A stretch of 64,000 nt of DNA from AP-15 sp963775875 (GTDB lineage: Bacteria; Pseudomonadota; Alphaproteobacteria; ATCC43930; CGMCC-115725): assembly GCA_963775875.1 (NCBI GenBank), contig CAVZKP010000033.1, forward strand, positions 1-64,000, given 5' to 3'. How positions within the stretch are numbered: position 1 is the stretch's first letter; every line of letters begins with the position of its first letter. Below the pieces are notes generated by a model. The model saw nothing but the letters and a program-made list of their open reading frames with translations. It ran no database searches and was not told the origin of the DNA. Positions 26,541 to 35,831 of this stretch are shown in pieces. A program made the position numbers and the translations under genes.

Positions 26541-28043
26541 ATGCCCGGCCGAAATCGCGGAATTTCTGTCGCGGCCTGTCTGCTGCTGGTGGTCTTGCCG
26601 CTGGTAGTCTTGCTGCCGGCAGGGCCGGCCAACGCCGTCGATTCGGATCGCCAGGTAATCCACGTCCTGAACCGGCTGGCCTTTGGCCCAACGCTCGACG
26701 ACTTCAATTATGTGAAGACGGTCGGGGTCGAGCGCTACATCGCCGAGCAGCTCGATCCGGCGGCGATCCCCGAGCCGATCGCGCTGCGCTTTCGCCTCGC
26801 CCAGCTCGACACCCTGGGGCTCGGCGCGGCCGAGCTGCGCCAGCTCTACGGGCCATTGCGGGCGGTCGACGGGGTCCGCCCGACCATCGCCGAAATCCGC
26901 GCGCAGGAGCTGCGGGCGGCGCTGGTGGTCCGCCAGGCCGCCGCGGCGCGCGTGTTCGAAGCCGCGCTGAGCCGGCGCCAGCTCCAGCAGGTGATGGTCA
27001 ATTTCTGGTTCAACCATTTCAACGTCTTTGCCGGAGAGGGGCTCGATCGGGTGTGGATCGGCAATTACGAAGCGCGGGCGATCCGTCCCTTCGCCCTCGG
27101 CCGGTTCCGCGACCTGTTGTTCGCCGTGGCCAAGCACCCGGCGATGCTGGTCTATCTCGACAACACCGAAAACACGGCGCGCGGGCTCAACGAGAATTAT
27201 GCCCGCGAGGTCATGGAGCTGCACACCCTGGGGGTCGATGGCGGGTATACCCAGGCCGATGTCACCACGCTGGCGCGGGTGTTTACCGGGTGGCGGGTCA
27301 ATCCGCCGAATTCTGAGCAATTCCCCGGCGTTGCCGCGGTCTTCGAGGGCAAGCGCCACGATTACGGCCCCAAGGTGTTTCTTGGACGCAAGCTCGTTGC
27401 CCAGGGCCGGGCCGAGGGCGAGGAGGCGCTCGCCCGGCTGGCCGCGAGCCCGGCCACCGCCCACCATATCGCCTTTGAACTGGCGCAGTATTTCGTCGCC
27501 GACACGCCGCCGCCGGCGCTGGTCGAGCGTCTCGCCGCCCGCTTTCTGGCCACCGGCGGCGACATCCGCGAGGTGCTGCAGACCTTGTTCGCCAGCCCCG
27601 AATTCTGGGACAGCGCCGGGCAGAAATACAAGACTCCCTATGAATACGTGATCTCCGCGGTGCGCGCCGCCGGGGTTCCGCTCAACAATGTGCGGCCGCT
27701 GCTCGGCTGGATGAGCCGGCTCGGCATGCCGCTCTACCAATGCCAGACGCCGGACGGCTACCAGGACACCGAGGAAGCCTGGCTGAGCCCGGACGCGACG
27801 ATGCAGCGGATCGGCTTTGCCGTCGCCCTGGCCCGCGGCTCGCTGCCGGTCGCCGCCGACCCCGATCTCGCCCCGGCGGAGACCGGGCGCCAGCCGGATC
27901 GGCCCGACCCGGTCGATCCCGCGCGGCTCGAACAGATTTTCGGTTCGACCCTGTCGAGCGCGACGCGCGCGGTGGTCGCGGCGGCGCCGCCGGGGCTGCG
28001 CGCCGCGCTGATCCTCGGCAGTCCCGATTTCATGCGCAGATAG
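26541..28043 (+). CDS. DUF1800 family secreted protein
   Basis: This protein of about 500 residues starts at ATG 26541 (MPGRNRGISVAACLLLVVLPLVVLLPAGPANA), a signal peptide. An upstream in-frame TTG at 26517 is less likely. The family pattern is intact: HVLNRLAFGPTLDDF, VMVNFWFNHFNVFAGEG, HPAMLVYLDNTENTARGLNENYAREVMELHTLGVDGGYTQ, then ARVFTGW and SPEFW. DUF1800 proteins are nearly always encoded directly before a DUF1501 protein, as here (8-bp gap), and probably act together in the cell envelope, but the biochemical role is not known. Confidence 0.88.
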   Translation: MPGRNRGISVAACLLLVVLPLVVLLPAGPANAVDSDRQVIHVLNRLAFGPTLDDFNYVKTVGVERYIAEQLDPAAIPEPIALRFRLAQLDTLGLGAAELRQLYGPLRAVDGVRPTIAEIRAQELRAALVVRQAAAARVFEAALSRRQLQQVMVNFWFNHFNVFAGEGLDRVWIGNYEARAIRPFALGRFRDLLFAVAKHPAMLVYLDNTENTARGLNENYAREVMELHTLGVDGGYTQADVTTLARVFTGWRVNPPNSEQFPGVAAVFEGKRHDYGPKVFLGRKLVAQGRAEGEEALARLAASPATAHHIAFELAQYFVADTPPPALVERLAARFLATGGDIREVLQTLFASPEFWDSAGQKYKTPYEYVISAVRAAGVPLNNVRPLLGWMSRLGMPLYQCQTPDGYQDTEEAWLSPDATMQRIGFAVALARGSLPVAADPDLAPAETGRQPDRPDPVDPARLEQIFGSTLSSATRAVVAAAPPGLRAALILGSPDFMRR

Positions 28044-28051
28044 GAATTGCC

Positions 28052-29284
28052 ATGGTCGACTTCTCGCGGCGTCTCTTGGTGCAGGCGTTGGCTGCCGCCG
28101 GCATATTGCCGCTCGGCCCGGGCGCGTGGGCGGCGACCGCCGCCGGCGGTCCGAAGCGGCTGGTCGTGATCCTGCTGCGCGGCGCCGTCGACGGTCTCAA
28201 CCTGGTCGTGCCCTATGCCGACGACGCCTATTATCAGGCGCGCCCGTCGATCGCGATCGCCCGTCCGGGACAGCCCGGCGGGGCGTTGGCGCTCGATGGC
28301 CATTTCGCTCTGCATCCGGCGCTGGCGGCGCTGATGCCGTTGTGGCGGCAGGGCGACCTCGCCTTTATCCACGCCGCCGGCTCGCCCGACCCGAACCGAT
28401 CGCATTTCGAGGCGCAGCGCTACATCGAGAACGGCACGCCGGGCTGCAGCACCACCCCGGACGGGTGGATGAACCGGCTGCTGCAGGCGCTGCCGGGGCC
28501 GCGCGGCCCGACCGATGCGCTGATGGTCGGGCCGACCCTGGCGCGCATCCTGACCGGGCGGGCGCCGGTCGCCAATCTGCCGCTCGGACCCGGTGACGCG
28601 AGGGCGCTGCCGATCGACCGGCCGCAGCTCGGCGGCGCCTTCGACCGGCTCTATGCCGCGGACGATGCGCTGGGTGCCGCCTATCGCGAAGGCCGCAGCG
28701 CGCGCCAGCGGCTGCTCGGCGATCTGGCGCGCGAACAGGCGATCGCCGATGCCGGCGCCCCGCCGCCGGCGAGCTTTGCCGCGCGGGCGGCGCGGCTCGG
28801 CCGTCTGATCGGCGGCGACGACCGGATCCGCCTCGCCTTTGTCGGGCTTGGCGGCTGGGATACCCATGTCGATCAGGGCGCCGCCCAAGGCCAGCTCGCC
28901 AGCCACCTGCGCGCGCTCGGCGAGGGCCTGGCCCTGTTGGCCAGCGGCCTCGGCGGCGCGTGGCGCGACACCGTGGTCGTCATCCTCTCCGAATTCGGCC
29001 GCACCGTGCACGAGAATGGCGATCGCGGCACCGATCACGGGCACGGCAACGTCATCTGGGTGGCGGGCGGCGCGGTTCGGGGCGGGAGGGTTCTGGGCGA
29101 ATGGCCGGGGCTGGCGGCGGGGCAGCTCTATCAGCGGCGCGACCTCGCGATCACCACCGATTTTCGCGCGGCGCTGGCGGCGATCCTCGGCCCGCATCTC
29201 GGGCTCGCCGACCGCCAGCTCGAGCTGGTGTTTCCCGGCGCGCCGCCGGCCGCTACGGGATTGACGCAGCTGCTGGCGGCCTAG
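28052..29284 (+). CDS. DUF1501 family protein with Tat signal
   Basis: The 410-residue protein begins at ATG 28052 with a twin-arginine signal (MVDFSRRLLVQALAAAGILPLGPGAWA), implying folded export. The alkaline-phosphatase/sulfatase-like DUF1501 core is visible: KRLVVILLRGAVDGLNLVVPYAD, IHAAGSPDPNRSHFEAQRYIE, FVGLGGWDTHVDQG, VVVILSEFGRTVHENGDRGTDHGHGN. The Asp/His set in GGWDTH, SEFGRT and GTDHGHG would ligate metal. It is the partner of the DUF1800 protein encoded 8 bp upstream. The substrate is not known. Confidence 0.88.
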   Translation: MVDFSRRLLVQALAAAGILPLGPGAWAATAAGGPKRLVVILLRGAVDGLNLVVPYADDAYYQARPSIAIARPGQPGGALALDGHFALHPALAALMPLWRQGDLAFIHAAGSPDPNRSHFEAQRYIENGTPGCSTTPDGWMNRLLQALPGPRGPTDALMVGPTLARILTGRAPVANLPLGPGDARALPIDRPQLGGAFDRLYAADDALGAAYREGRSARQRLLGDLAREQAIADAGAPPPASFAARAARLGRLIGGDDRIRLAFVGLGGWDTHVDQGAAQGQLASHLRALGEGLALLASGLGGAWRDTVVVILSEFGRTVHENGDRGTDHGHGNVIWVAGGAVRGGRVLGEWPGLAAGQLYQRRDLAITTDFRAALAAILGPHLGLADRQLELVFPGAPPAATGLTQLLAA

Positions 29285-29764
29285 GGTCGGGCGCCGACGC
29301 CGCCTTTCATCATTTGTTCACCGGAATTGCCGACGATCGGGGTCGCCATGCGGCAAGCGGGATCGGAGAAATGAGCCAAGGTCGTGGACATCGGGCGCCA
29401 CCGGGTCGGCGCCGGGAATGGCGGCAGACGCGGGGCGCCGGCCGCCCATCGGCCACGCCGCGGCAATCGCCATCGAGCCTCAATCGGCGCCGCCGCCGTG
29501 GCCGCCGCGATCCTGCCGGCCCGGCGCCGAACCGCAACAGCTGCGGCATTGGCGCGCGGCTATGCTGTCTCATTTGTCGGCCGACAAGGAAAACGCTAAA
29601 CGACAACTTTATTGCGCGATGGGCGGCTTGGTGCTATAGCGACGCCATCGTTGCAAGTACCTTACCGCGATGCTTGGGAACCGGGGGTTGCAGGTTTTCG
29701 CGGCGGGCCGCTGCGGAACGCGGCTCGTCTTTGCTGGTGGGAAACGCTGAACAGGAGCGCAGGG
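29285..29764 (+). other. Intergenic region upstream of the exopolysaccharide operon
   Basis: No convincing coding sequence is seen in these 480 bp; the GC-rich open frames lack start context or family similarity. The composition becomes AT-richer at about 29575-29640, which is where a promoter is expected. The export-protein gene start (GTG 29765) has AGGAG shortly upstream. Confidence 0.5.
29612..29640 (+). promoter_or_regulatory. Candidate promoter of the XrtA exopolysaccharide operon
   Basis: TTGCGC and TATAGC are separated by 17 bp in the AT-richer part of the 480-bp intergenic region, about 125 bp before the first gene. The match to a sigma-70-type promoter is weak (3/6 and 4/6), so this is only a candidate. 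Confidence 0.25.
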
Positions 29765-30379
29765 GTGCACCGCACGTTGCTTCGCGCCGCAGGGATGGTC
29801 GCCGCGCTGCTGATCGCCGGGTGCCACGGCGGGCCGCCGCTGCCGCCGGCGCCGCCGGCCTCGGCGCTGCCGTCGAGCGAGTACATCATCGGCCCCGGCG
29901 ACAAGCTCAACATCTTTGTCTGGCGCAATCCGGAATTGAGCGTCACCGTCTCGGTCCGGCCGGACGGGCGCCTGTCGATCCCGCTGGTCAATGATGTGGT
30001 CGCGATCGGCAGGACGCCGACCCAGCTCGGCCAGGAACTCGAGCAGCGCCTGGCGAAATACATCAAGGAGCCGGTGGTTACCGTCATCGCCCAAGAATTC
30101 GTTGGTCCCTTCAACGAACAGGTGCGGGTCATCGGCGAGGCCGCCCAGCCGCGCGCGATCCCATACCGCACGGACATGACGGTGCTCGACGCGATGATCG
30201 AAGTCGGCGGTCTGACGCGCTATGCCTCCGGCAATAATTCGGTGCTGGTGCGCACCGTCAATGGCGCCCAGCAAACCTATTCGGTGCATCTCGACGATTT
30301 GATCCAGGACGGCGACGTGGCGAGCAACGTCGCGCTTCAGCCGGGCGATATTCTGATCATCCCGCAACGCCTGTTCTGA
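29765..30379 (+). CDS. Polysaccharide export lipoprotein (Wza/GfcE-like, XrtA system)
   Basis: A 204-residue outer-membrane export protein. The GTG at 29765 is chosen because it starts a lipoprotein signal (VHRTLLRAAGMVAALLIAGC) and follows AGGAG. The longer frame to 29612 gives no signal peptide. The Poly_export domain is at residues ~45-120 (YIIGPGDKLNIFVWRNPELSVTVSVRPDGRLSIPLV), followed by SLBB-like repeats (VRVIGEAAQPRAIPYRTDMTVLDAMIEVGGLTRYA). It would form the outer-membrane exit channel for the polysaccharide together with the beta-barrel protein at 32963. It is the first gene of the plus-strand XrtA-type operon. Confidence 0.9.
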   Translation: MHRTLLRAAGMVAALLIAGCHGGPPLPPAPPASALPSSEYIIGPGDKLNIFVWRNPELSVTVSVRPDGRLSIPLVNDVVAIGRTPTQLGQELEQRLAKYIKEPVVTVIAQEFVGPFNEQVRVIGEAAQPRAIPYRTDMTVLDAMIEVGGLTRYASGNNSVLVRTVNGAQQTYSVHLDDLIQDGDVASNVALQPGDILIIPQRLF

Positions 30380-30485
30380 TCATGACCGAGCGCGCCGCGA
30401 CCGGCGGCCTGGGCAAGGCGGACCGTTTGAAACCGGGTGAACCATCGGGGGTCATCGGCTCCCGGCCATCCGAGTGGAGCTGTCG

Positions 30486-32066
30486 ATGAATTCGCTTAGT
30501 TCGCAGGCGATGCCGATCCTGCACATGCTGTGGCGGCAGAAATGGTTCGCCGTCGCCATCGCCTGGCTGGTATGCGCGGTCGGATGGACCGGTATCGCCT
30601 TTATCCCGACCAAATACGAATCCTCCTCGCGCGTCTACCTCAACGCCGATCCGCTGCTGACGCCGCTGCTGCGCGGTCTGGCGGCCGACACCGACCCCAC
30701 CCGGCATCTCGATTTTCTGCAGCGCACCTTGCTGAGCCGGCCCAATCTCGACCAGCTCGTCCGCCTGACCGATCTCGACGCCGGGCTGACCACGCCCGAG
30801 CAAAAGGACGCTCTCTATAAACGACTGGCCGACGGGGTCGAGATCAGGGCGATCACCACCAATCTGATGACCATCTCCTACCGCGACAAAGATCCGCAGG
30901 TGGCCAAGAACGTGGTTCAATCGCTGTTGACGATCTTTGCCGAAAAGACGGCGGGCAGCAGCCGCAACGAGATGGACAGTGCGCAGCGCTTTCTCGACGA
31001 GGAGATCGCATCCTATCGCGATCAATTGCGCGCCGCTGAAAAGCGCCGGGCGGATTTGGCCCGGCAATATCCGGACATTGTTACCGACCGGTCGCCGGAC
31101 GCCCCGGCCAGCGCCGGAGACCCCGGCACCCGCGTCGACCAGGCTCGCGACCTGGTGGTCAAGGCCAAGAACAACCTCGCCGATGCGATCACCAAACGCG
31201 ATTCGCTGAACCGGCAGCTGGCGACGATCCCGCCGATGCTGACGGTCGAGCGCTCGCCGCAGGTGATCGTCGCCGACGGGCGGTCGCTGAGCCCGGACGC
31301 GGCGCGGCTGGCGCAGCTGCGCGGCCAGCTCGACTCGCTGCGGCTCAAATACACCGACCAGCATCCCGACGTGATCGCCACCCGGCAGGCGATCGCCGAA
31401 CTCGAGGCGGAGGTCAAGCGCTCGGGCTCCGGGACCGGAGGCGTCGGCGCCCCCGGCAAGGCGCAGATCGCCAACGCCGTCTATGACCAGCTCAAGGTCA
31501 AGCTGGTCGAAGCCGAGGGCGATGTCGCCTCGGCGCAGCGCAGCCTGGTCGCCGCCGAGAACGACCAGAGCCGCATCGAGCGGATCGCCATGGCGGCGCC
31601 GAGCGTGCTGACGCAAGTGCAGGATCTCGACCGCGACTATGGCGTGCTGAAAAAGAACTACCAGGAGCTGGTGGCGCGCCGCGAGGCGGCGCAGATCGCC
31701 GACAACGCCGACACCAAAACCGAAAAGATCCAGTTCCGCATCGTCGACCCGCCGCGGCTGCCGCTCTATCCGGTCGAGCCGAACCGGCCGATGCTGGTCT
31801 CGGTGGTGCTGCTGTTCGGGGTGGGCGCCGGCCTCGCCGCGCCTCTGGTGATGGCCCAGCTCGACCGCTCGTTCTCGACCGTCGCCCAGCTGCGCAGCCT
31901 CGGCATACCGATCCTCGGCAGCGTTAGCCGGCTCTCGCTCGGCGCCGCCAGGCGGCGCGAGGCGATCCAGCTGGTCGGGGTCTGCGCCAGCGCATTCGTG
32001 CTGATCGCGGTCTATGGCACATTGCTGGCGCTGAGCTTCGGCCTCCATTCGGTGGGCGTGACGTAA
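30486..32066 (+). CDS. Polysaccharide chain-length determinant (Wzz/GumC-like, XrtA system)
   Basis: The protein of about 526 residues starts at ATG 30486, with GGAG seven bases upstream; a GTG at 30474 is possible. There is one N-terminal membrane helix (residues ~19-40, FAVAIAWLVCAVGWTGIAFI), a large periplasmic coiled-coil part (residues ~125-420) and a second helix near ~430-455 after the Pro-rich DPPRLPLYPVEPNRP motif. A last hydrophobic segment is at ~495-520. It lacks the cytoplasmic kinase domain, which is encoded separately by the next gene (1-bp gap). The two would form a bipartite BY-kinase controlling polymer length. Confidence 0.9.
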   Translation: MNSLSSQAMPILHMLWRQKWFAVAIAWLVCAVGWTGIAFIPTKYESSSRVYLNADPLLTPLLRGLAADTDPTRHLDFLQRTLLSRPNLDQLVRLTDLDAGLTTPEQKDALYKRLADGVEIRAITTNLMTISYRDKDPQVAKNVVQSLLTIFAEKTAGSSRNEMDSAQRFLDEEIASYRDQLRAAEKRRADLARQYPDIVTDRSPDAPASAGDPGTRVDQARDLVVKAKNNLADAITKRDSLNRQLATIPPMLTVERSPQVIVADGRSLSPDAARLAQLRGQLDSLRLKYTDQHPDVIATRQAIAELEAEVKRSGSGTGGVGAPGKAQIANAVYDQLKVKLVEAEGDVASAQRSLVAAENDQSRIERIAMAAPSVLTQVQDLDRDYGVLKKNYQELVARREAAQIADNADTKTEKIQFRIVDPPRLPLYPVEPNRPMLVSVVLLFGVGAGLAAPLVMAQLDRSFSTVAQLRSLGIPILGSVSRLSLGAARRREAIQLVGVCASAFVLIAVYGTLLALSFGLHSVGVT

Positions 32067-32067
32067 T

Positions 32068-32997
32068 ATGGCAGAGTCGATTGGACTGATCGAACGGGCG
32101 GCGGCGCTGCTGCGCCAGCGCGAAGCGGGCGAACCGGTCGCGCCGACACCAGCGCTGTCCCCGGCGGCCCGGCCGCCGCAAGCCCCGGCTCTGGCGGAGC
32201 CCGACGAGGCCGCCCTTGATTCCAGCCCGAATTTGATCCTCGATCGTGGACGGCTCGCCAGCTTCGGCATCCCGATACCGTCCTCGGAGCGCTCGCGCAC
32301 GGTGGAGGAATTCCGCCTGGTCAAGCGCAACTTGATGGCGGCATGGTCCGCCGGGGCGATCGGCGATCGGCGGCCGAGCCGGCTGATCATGGTCACCAGC
32401 GCACGGCCGGGCGAGGGCAAGACCTTTACCGCGCTCAATCTGGCGCTGGCCTTCGCCTCGGAGCGGGATGTGCAGGCGCTGCTGGTCGATGTCGACACGC
32501 AGCACTCGACCTTGCGCAATATCCTCGGCATCCAGGGCGAAAAAGGGATCGTCGACGTGCTCGCCAGCGAGCTCGACCTCTCTGCCGCGCTGCTCCGCAC
32601 CAACATCCCCAACCTGCTGGTGCTGCCGTCGGGGCAGGGCGGCCCGCATGTGCCGGAGCTGTTTTCGAGCAATCAGATGACCGCGCTGATGGGCGAGCTG
32701 GCGCGGCGCTTTCCCGATCGCTTCATCATCCTCGACACCCCGCCCTGCATGGCGAGCAGCGATGCGGCGGCAATGGCGCCCTTGGTCGGGCAGATCGTGT
32801 TCGTCGTCGAAGCGCACCGCACCCAGCAGGACGAGATCGAAGCCGGGCTCAGCATGCTCAGCTCCTGCCCCCGGATCAGCCTGTTGTTGAACAAGAGCGA
32901 GTTGGCGAGCGCCCATTTCGGCTCCTACGGCTACGGTTATCATTATCCCGGTGGCGAGGTCGATGAGCTGCGCTCGGACAAGTCGGCGTCGGCCTAG
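32068..32997 (+). CDS. XrtA-associated tyrosine autokinase (CpsD/BY-kinase)
   Basis: A 309-residue cytoplasmic kinase. After a Pro/Ala-rich N-terminal ~45 residues comes a short conserved lead (SERSRTVEEFRLVKRNLM). Then come Walker A SARPGEGKT (residues ~111-119), Walker A' ALLVDVDTQH and Walker B FIILDTPPC. The C-terminal tyrosine cluster SYGYGYHYPGG would be the autophosphorylation tail. It works with the membrane determinant encoded upstream to regulate polysaccharide polymerisation and export. The gene end overlaps the start of the next gene. Confidence 0.92.
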   Translation: MAESIGLIERAAALLRQREAGEPVAPTPALSPAARPPQAPALAEPDEAALDSSPNLILDRGRLASFGIPIPSSERSRTVEEFRLVKRNLMAAWSAGAIGDRRPSRLIMVTSARPGEGKTFTALNLALAFASERDVQALLVDVDTQHSTLRNILGIQGEKGIVDVLASELDLSAALLRTNIPNLLVLPSGQGGPHVPELFSSNQMTALMGELARRFPDRFIILDTPPCMASSDAAAMAPLVGQIVFVVEAHRTQQDEIEAGLSMLSSCPRISLLLNKSELASAHFGSYGYGYHYPGGEVDELRSDKSASA

Positions 32998-34834
32998 GGG
33001 CCGCGCGGGCACGGTATTCGGCAAACCGCATTTCCGGCTGGCGCTTTCGTTCCTGGCCGTCGCCGGTCTGACGCGGGCGATGCCGGCCACGGCGCAGCCG
33101 ATCACCTCGTCTCCGGCCGGCTCGTCTCCCGCGGGCTCCTCCCCCGCTGGCGCATCTCCCACCGGCATCGGCCCGGGCAGCCCGGCGCCGAGCATCCTGC
33201 CGCCGGTTCCATCCGGTCCGTTCGGTCTGCCCAATCCGCTGACGCCGCCCAATGCGCTGCCCAACGGGATCACCTTGCCGCAGGCCGCGCAGCCGCCCTA
33301 TTCGCTCGCCCTGTCGTCCCCGGGAGCCGGGGTCACCCCGCTCCAGCTGTACAATCCGAACGCCCCGGCGATCCTGGTTCAACCCTTCGCCTCGATCGGC
33401 GAGCGGCTGACCGACAATGTCAACTATACCTCGACCGACCGGACCGCGGCCGCCGAAACCCGGCTAATTCCGGGGGTCAGCATATCGGCCGATACGCCGC
33501 GGTTGAAAGGCGTCCTCAGCGGCCAGGTGGAGGCCGATGCCTATACCCCGACCAGCAATCTGGACCAGGTATTCGGCAACCTCTACGCGCAGGGCACCGG
33601 GACCGTCGTGCCTGGTCGGCTATTCGTCGATGGCACCAGCCTGATCACCCAGGCCTCGCCCTTGGCCGGGCTCGGCTTTGTCAGCCCGTCGGCGTTGCCG
33701 AGGACCCAGCAGACCCAGATCTTTGCCAACACCATATCGCCCTATCTGCGGGAATCGATCGACGGCAAGCTCGACACCGAACTGCGCTACCGCTTCGGCT
33801 CGACCGATTACGGCGGCAACACCCTGGCGGCCTCGCCGACCTTCTCGCCGGCCTCGACCGCGCTCGCCAGCGGCATTCTCAACGAGGGCACCTTCACCGC
33901 GGCGACGGGTCGGGATTTTGTGCGCGGACTGTCGCGATTGACCGTCGACGCCTCGGATTTCAATTCGAACTCGGCCAGTCGCAATACCCAGTTCAGCGCC
34001 TATAACGATTTCGAATACCGCTTCACCCCGCTGATCGCCGCGCTCGGGCGGATCGGCTATCAGAACCTGCAATACCCGTTTGCGCCGGCGGCGACGTTTG
34101 CCGGGCCGACCTGGCTCGCCGGTGGCCGGATCGGGGTCGGCGGCGGTTATGGGTTTGTCAGCCTGCAATACGGCCGTCAGGAGGGGGTCTACGGCTTTAC
34201 CGGCGCGGCCTCGTTCAACCTGACGCCGACGATGACGGTCAACGCCAATCTGGTGCAGGGGGTCAGCACCCCGTCGCAATACCTGCAATCCGCCCTGTCG
34301 ACCTCGACGCTGAGCCCCTATGGCGCGATCGTCGACCAGTATTCGAACCTGCCGACGGCGTTCTACAGCCCGGGCCTGGGCCTGACCAACGGCGTTTATC
34401 GTCAACACCTGTTTAGTGTCGGGGTTAACGATCTGATCGGGGTCAACAGCTTCTCGCTTTACGGGTTCTACAACAACCAGGCCTCGCTGACGCCGCCGAT
34501 AACCTCCCCGACCAAGAGCCTCGGGGCGAATCTCACCTGGGGACGGGATATGCGGCCCGACCTCAACGGCAGCGCCTCGGTCGGCTACACCAACACCAAC
34601 AATGTGGTGACGACGGTCAGCAATGCGCCACCGGTCAGCAATGTGAGCACCATCACCGCCAATCTCGGCCTCAACTATCTCCTCGCCCGGAACCTGACCG
34701 GGTCGGTCCTCTACACTTTTTCGTATCAGCCCAATGGCGGTGCCGTGATCAGCGGCAACGGGACCGTGGTCTCGGTAGGGACCGGCCAGATTGTGGTGAA
34801 CTCGTTGCAGTTCCTGCTGACCAAGGCATTCTGA
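32963..34834 (+). CDS. XrtA/PEP-CTERM-associated outer-membrane beta-barrel (TIGR03016-like)
   Basis: The ~623-residue protein starts at ATG 32963 (or GTG 32951), overlapping the kinase gene by 35 bp. After a basic leader comes a signal-like segment (FRLALSFLAVAGLTRAMPATAQ) and a Ser/Pro/Gly repeat linker (residues ~50-75). The rest is alternating beta-strand sequence rich in aromatic and small residues (FASIGERLTDNVNYT, ATGRDFVRGLSRLTVDASD, FRYTFSYQP-like strands), ending in LQFLLTKAF with the terminal Phe of outer-membrane barrels. In XrtA loci such barrels are presumed secretion or structural proteins for the exopolysaccharide. Confidence 0.8.
   Translation: MSCARTSRRRPRGRAGTVFGKPHFRLALSFLAVAGLTRAMPATAQPITSSPAGSSPAGSSPAGASPTGIGPGSPAPSILPPVPSGPFGLPNPLTPPNALPNGITLPQAAQPPYSLALSSPGAGVTPLQLYNPNAPAILVQPFASIGERLTDNVNYTSTDRTAAAETRLIPGVSISADTPRLKGVLSGQVEADAYTPTSNLDQVFGNLYAQGTGTVVPGRLFVDGTSLITQASPLAGLGFVSPSALPRTQQTQIFANTISPYLRESIDGKLDTELRYRFGSTDYGGNTLAASPTFSPASTALASGILNEGTFTAATGRDFVRGLSRLTVDASDFNSNSASRNTQFSAYNDFEYRFTPLIAALGRIGYQNLQYPFAPAATFAGPTWLAGGRIGVGGGYGFVSLQYGRQEGVYGFTGAASFNLTPTMTVNANLVQGVSTPSQYLQSALSTSTLSPYGAIVDQYSNLPTAFYSPGLGLTNGVYRQHLFSVGVNDLIGVNSFSLYGFYNNQASLTPPITSPTKSLGANLTWGRDMRPDLNGSASVGYTNTNNVVTTVSNAPPVSNVSTITANLGLNYLLARNLTGSVLYTFSYQPNGGAVISGNGTVVSVGTGQIVVNSLQFLLTKAF
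33110..33169 (+). repeat. 15-bp degenerate tandem repeat, four units
   Basis: Four 15-bp units encode SPAGS, SPAGS, SPAGA and SPTGI in the linker just after the signal peptide of the beta-barrel protein. The unit is a multiple of three, so copy-number change would alter linker length only. Confidence 0.65.
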
Positions 34835-34838
34835 GCCG

Positions 34839-35831
34839 ATGTACGCCGAATTCTACGGGCTCGCCGACCGGCCGTTCCAGCTCACGCCCGACGCCCGCTT
34901 CTTTTTCGAGAGCAGCGTCCATCGGCAGGCCATGGCCTATCTGGTCTATGGGCTGCATCACGCCGAAGGCTTCATCATCATTACCGGCGAGGTCGGGGCG
35001 GGAAAGACGATCCTCGTCGACAATCTGTTGGCGACGATCAGCGAGAGCAGCTTTGTCACCGCCAAGATCGTGACCAGCCAGCTCGGCGGCGACGATCTGC
35101 TGCACATGGTCGCCGGCGGTTTCGGCATCGCCAAAGAGGGGCTGGCCAAAGGGTCCTTGTTGCAGCGCATCAACGACTTCGTTCTCGCCCAGCATCGCAC
35201 CGGCAAGCGCGTGCTGCTGATCGTCGACGAGGCGCAGAATCTGTCGTTCGAAGCGCTCGAAGAACTGCGCATGCTGTCCAATATCGTCGTCGACAAGACG
35301 ATGGCGCTGCAGAGCTTTCTGCTCGGGCAACCGCAATTCCGCGCGATCCTCGGCAGCCCGGGGCTCGAGCAGTTGCGCCAGCGGGTGACCGCGGCCTATC
35401 ACCTGGGTCCCTTAAGCGAGGCCGAGACCAGAGCCTATATCGAACACCGCTTGTGCCGCGCCGAGTGGAAGGGCGATCCGCATTTCACCGACGGCTCGTT
35501 TCCGGTGATCCATCAGCACACCGATGGCGTGCCCCGGCGGATCAACACCTTGTGCTCGCGGCTTCTGCTCTACGGCTTTCTCGAGCAGCTCCATACCCTG
35601 ACCGCGAGCGCCGTCGACAAGGTCGCCAACGATCTGCGCGAGGAGATCGCGGTGGTGACGTCTACCCCGGCATTGCCCGCTGTCGGCGCCGAGGCCGGCG
35701 CGCTGGGCGCTGCTCTGCCGGCGGTCGTCGAGCGCCTCGGGGCGCTGGAAAAGAGCGTCGACCGGCATGAGCGCCTGATCCGCCGGGCGATCGAGATCGC
35801 CGCCCATTATTTCCAGGGCGAGCGGCCGTGA
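34839..35831 (+). CDS. XrtA/PEP-CTERM-associated ExeA-like ATPase
   Basis: A 330-residue AAA-type ATPase begins MYAEFYGLADRPFQLTPDARFFF, the typical GspA/ExeA-like start. Walker A is GEVGAGKT (residues 50-57), Walker B VLLIVDEAQNL (~127-137), sensor-like region LLGQPQFRAIL, and RRINTLCSRLLLYGFLE near the C-terminal helical domain. The last ~75 residues are Ala-rich and coiled-coil-like. It probably energises assembly of the envelope export apparatus. Its stop overlaps the GTG start of the deacetylase gene (GTGA). Confidence 0.88.
   Translation: MYAEFYGLADRPFQLTPDARFFFESSVHRQAMAYLVYGLHHAEGFIIITGEVGAGKTILVDNLLATISESSFVTAKIVTSQLGGDDLLHMVAGGFGIAKEGLAKGSLLQRINDFVLAQHRTGKRVLLIVDEAQNLSFEALEELRMLSNIVVDKTMALQSFLLGQPQFRAILGSPGLEQLRQRVTAAYHLGPLSEAETRAYIEHRLCRAEWKGDPHFTDGSFPVIHQHTDGVPRRINTLCSRLLLYGFLEQLHTLTASAVDKVANDLREEIAVVTSTPALPAVGAEAGALGAALPAVVERLGALEKSVDRHERLIRRAIEIAAHYFQGERP

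Noticed and set aside
30357..32672. 771-codon minus-strand open frame across the chain-length and kinase genes
   Set aside because: It is antisense to two well-supported genes; its product has no recognisable motif and only the composition of a mirrored GC-rich frame.
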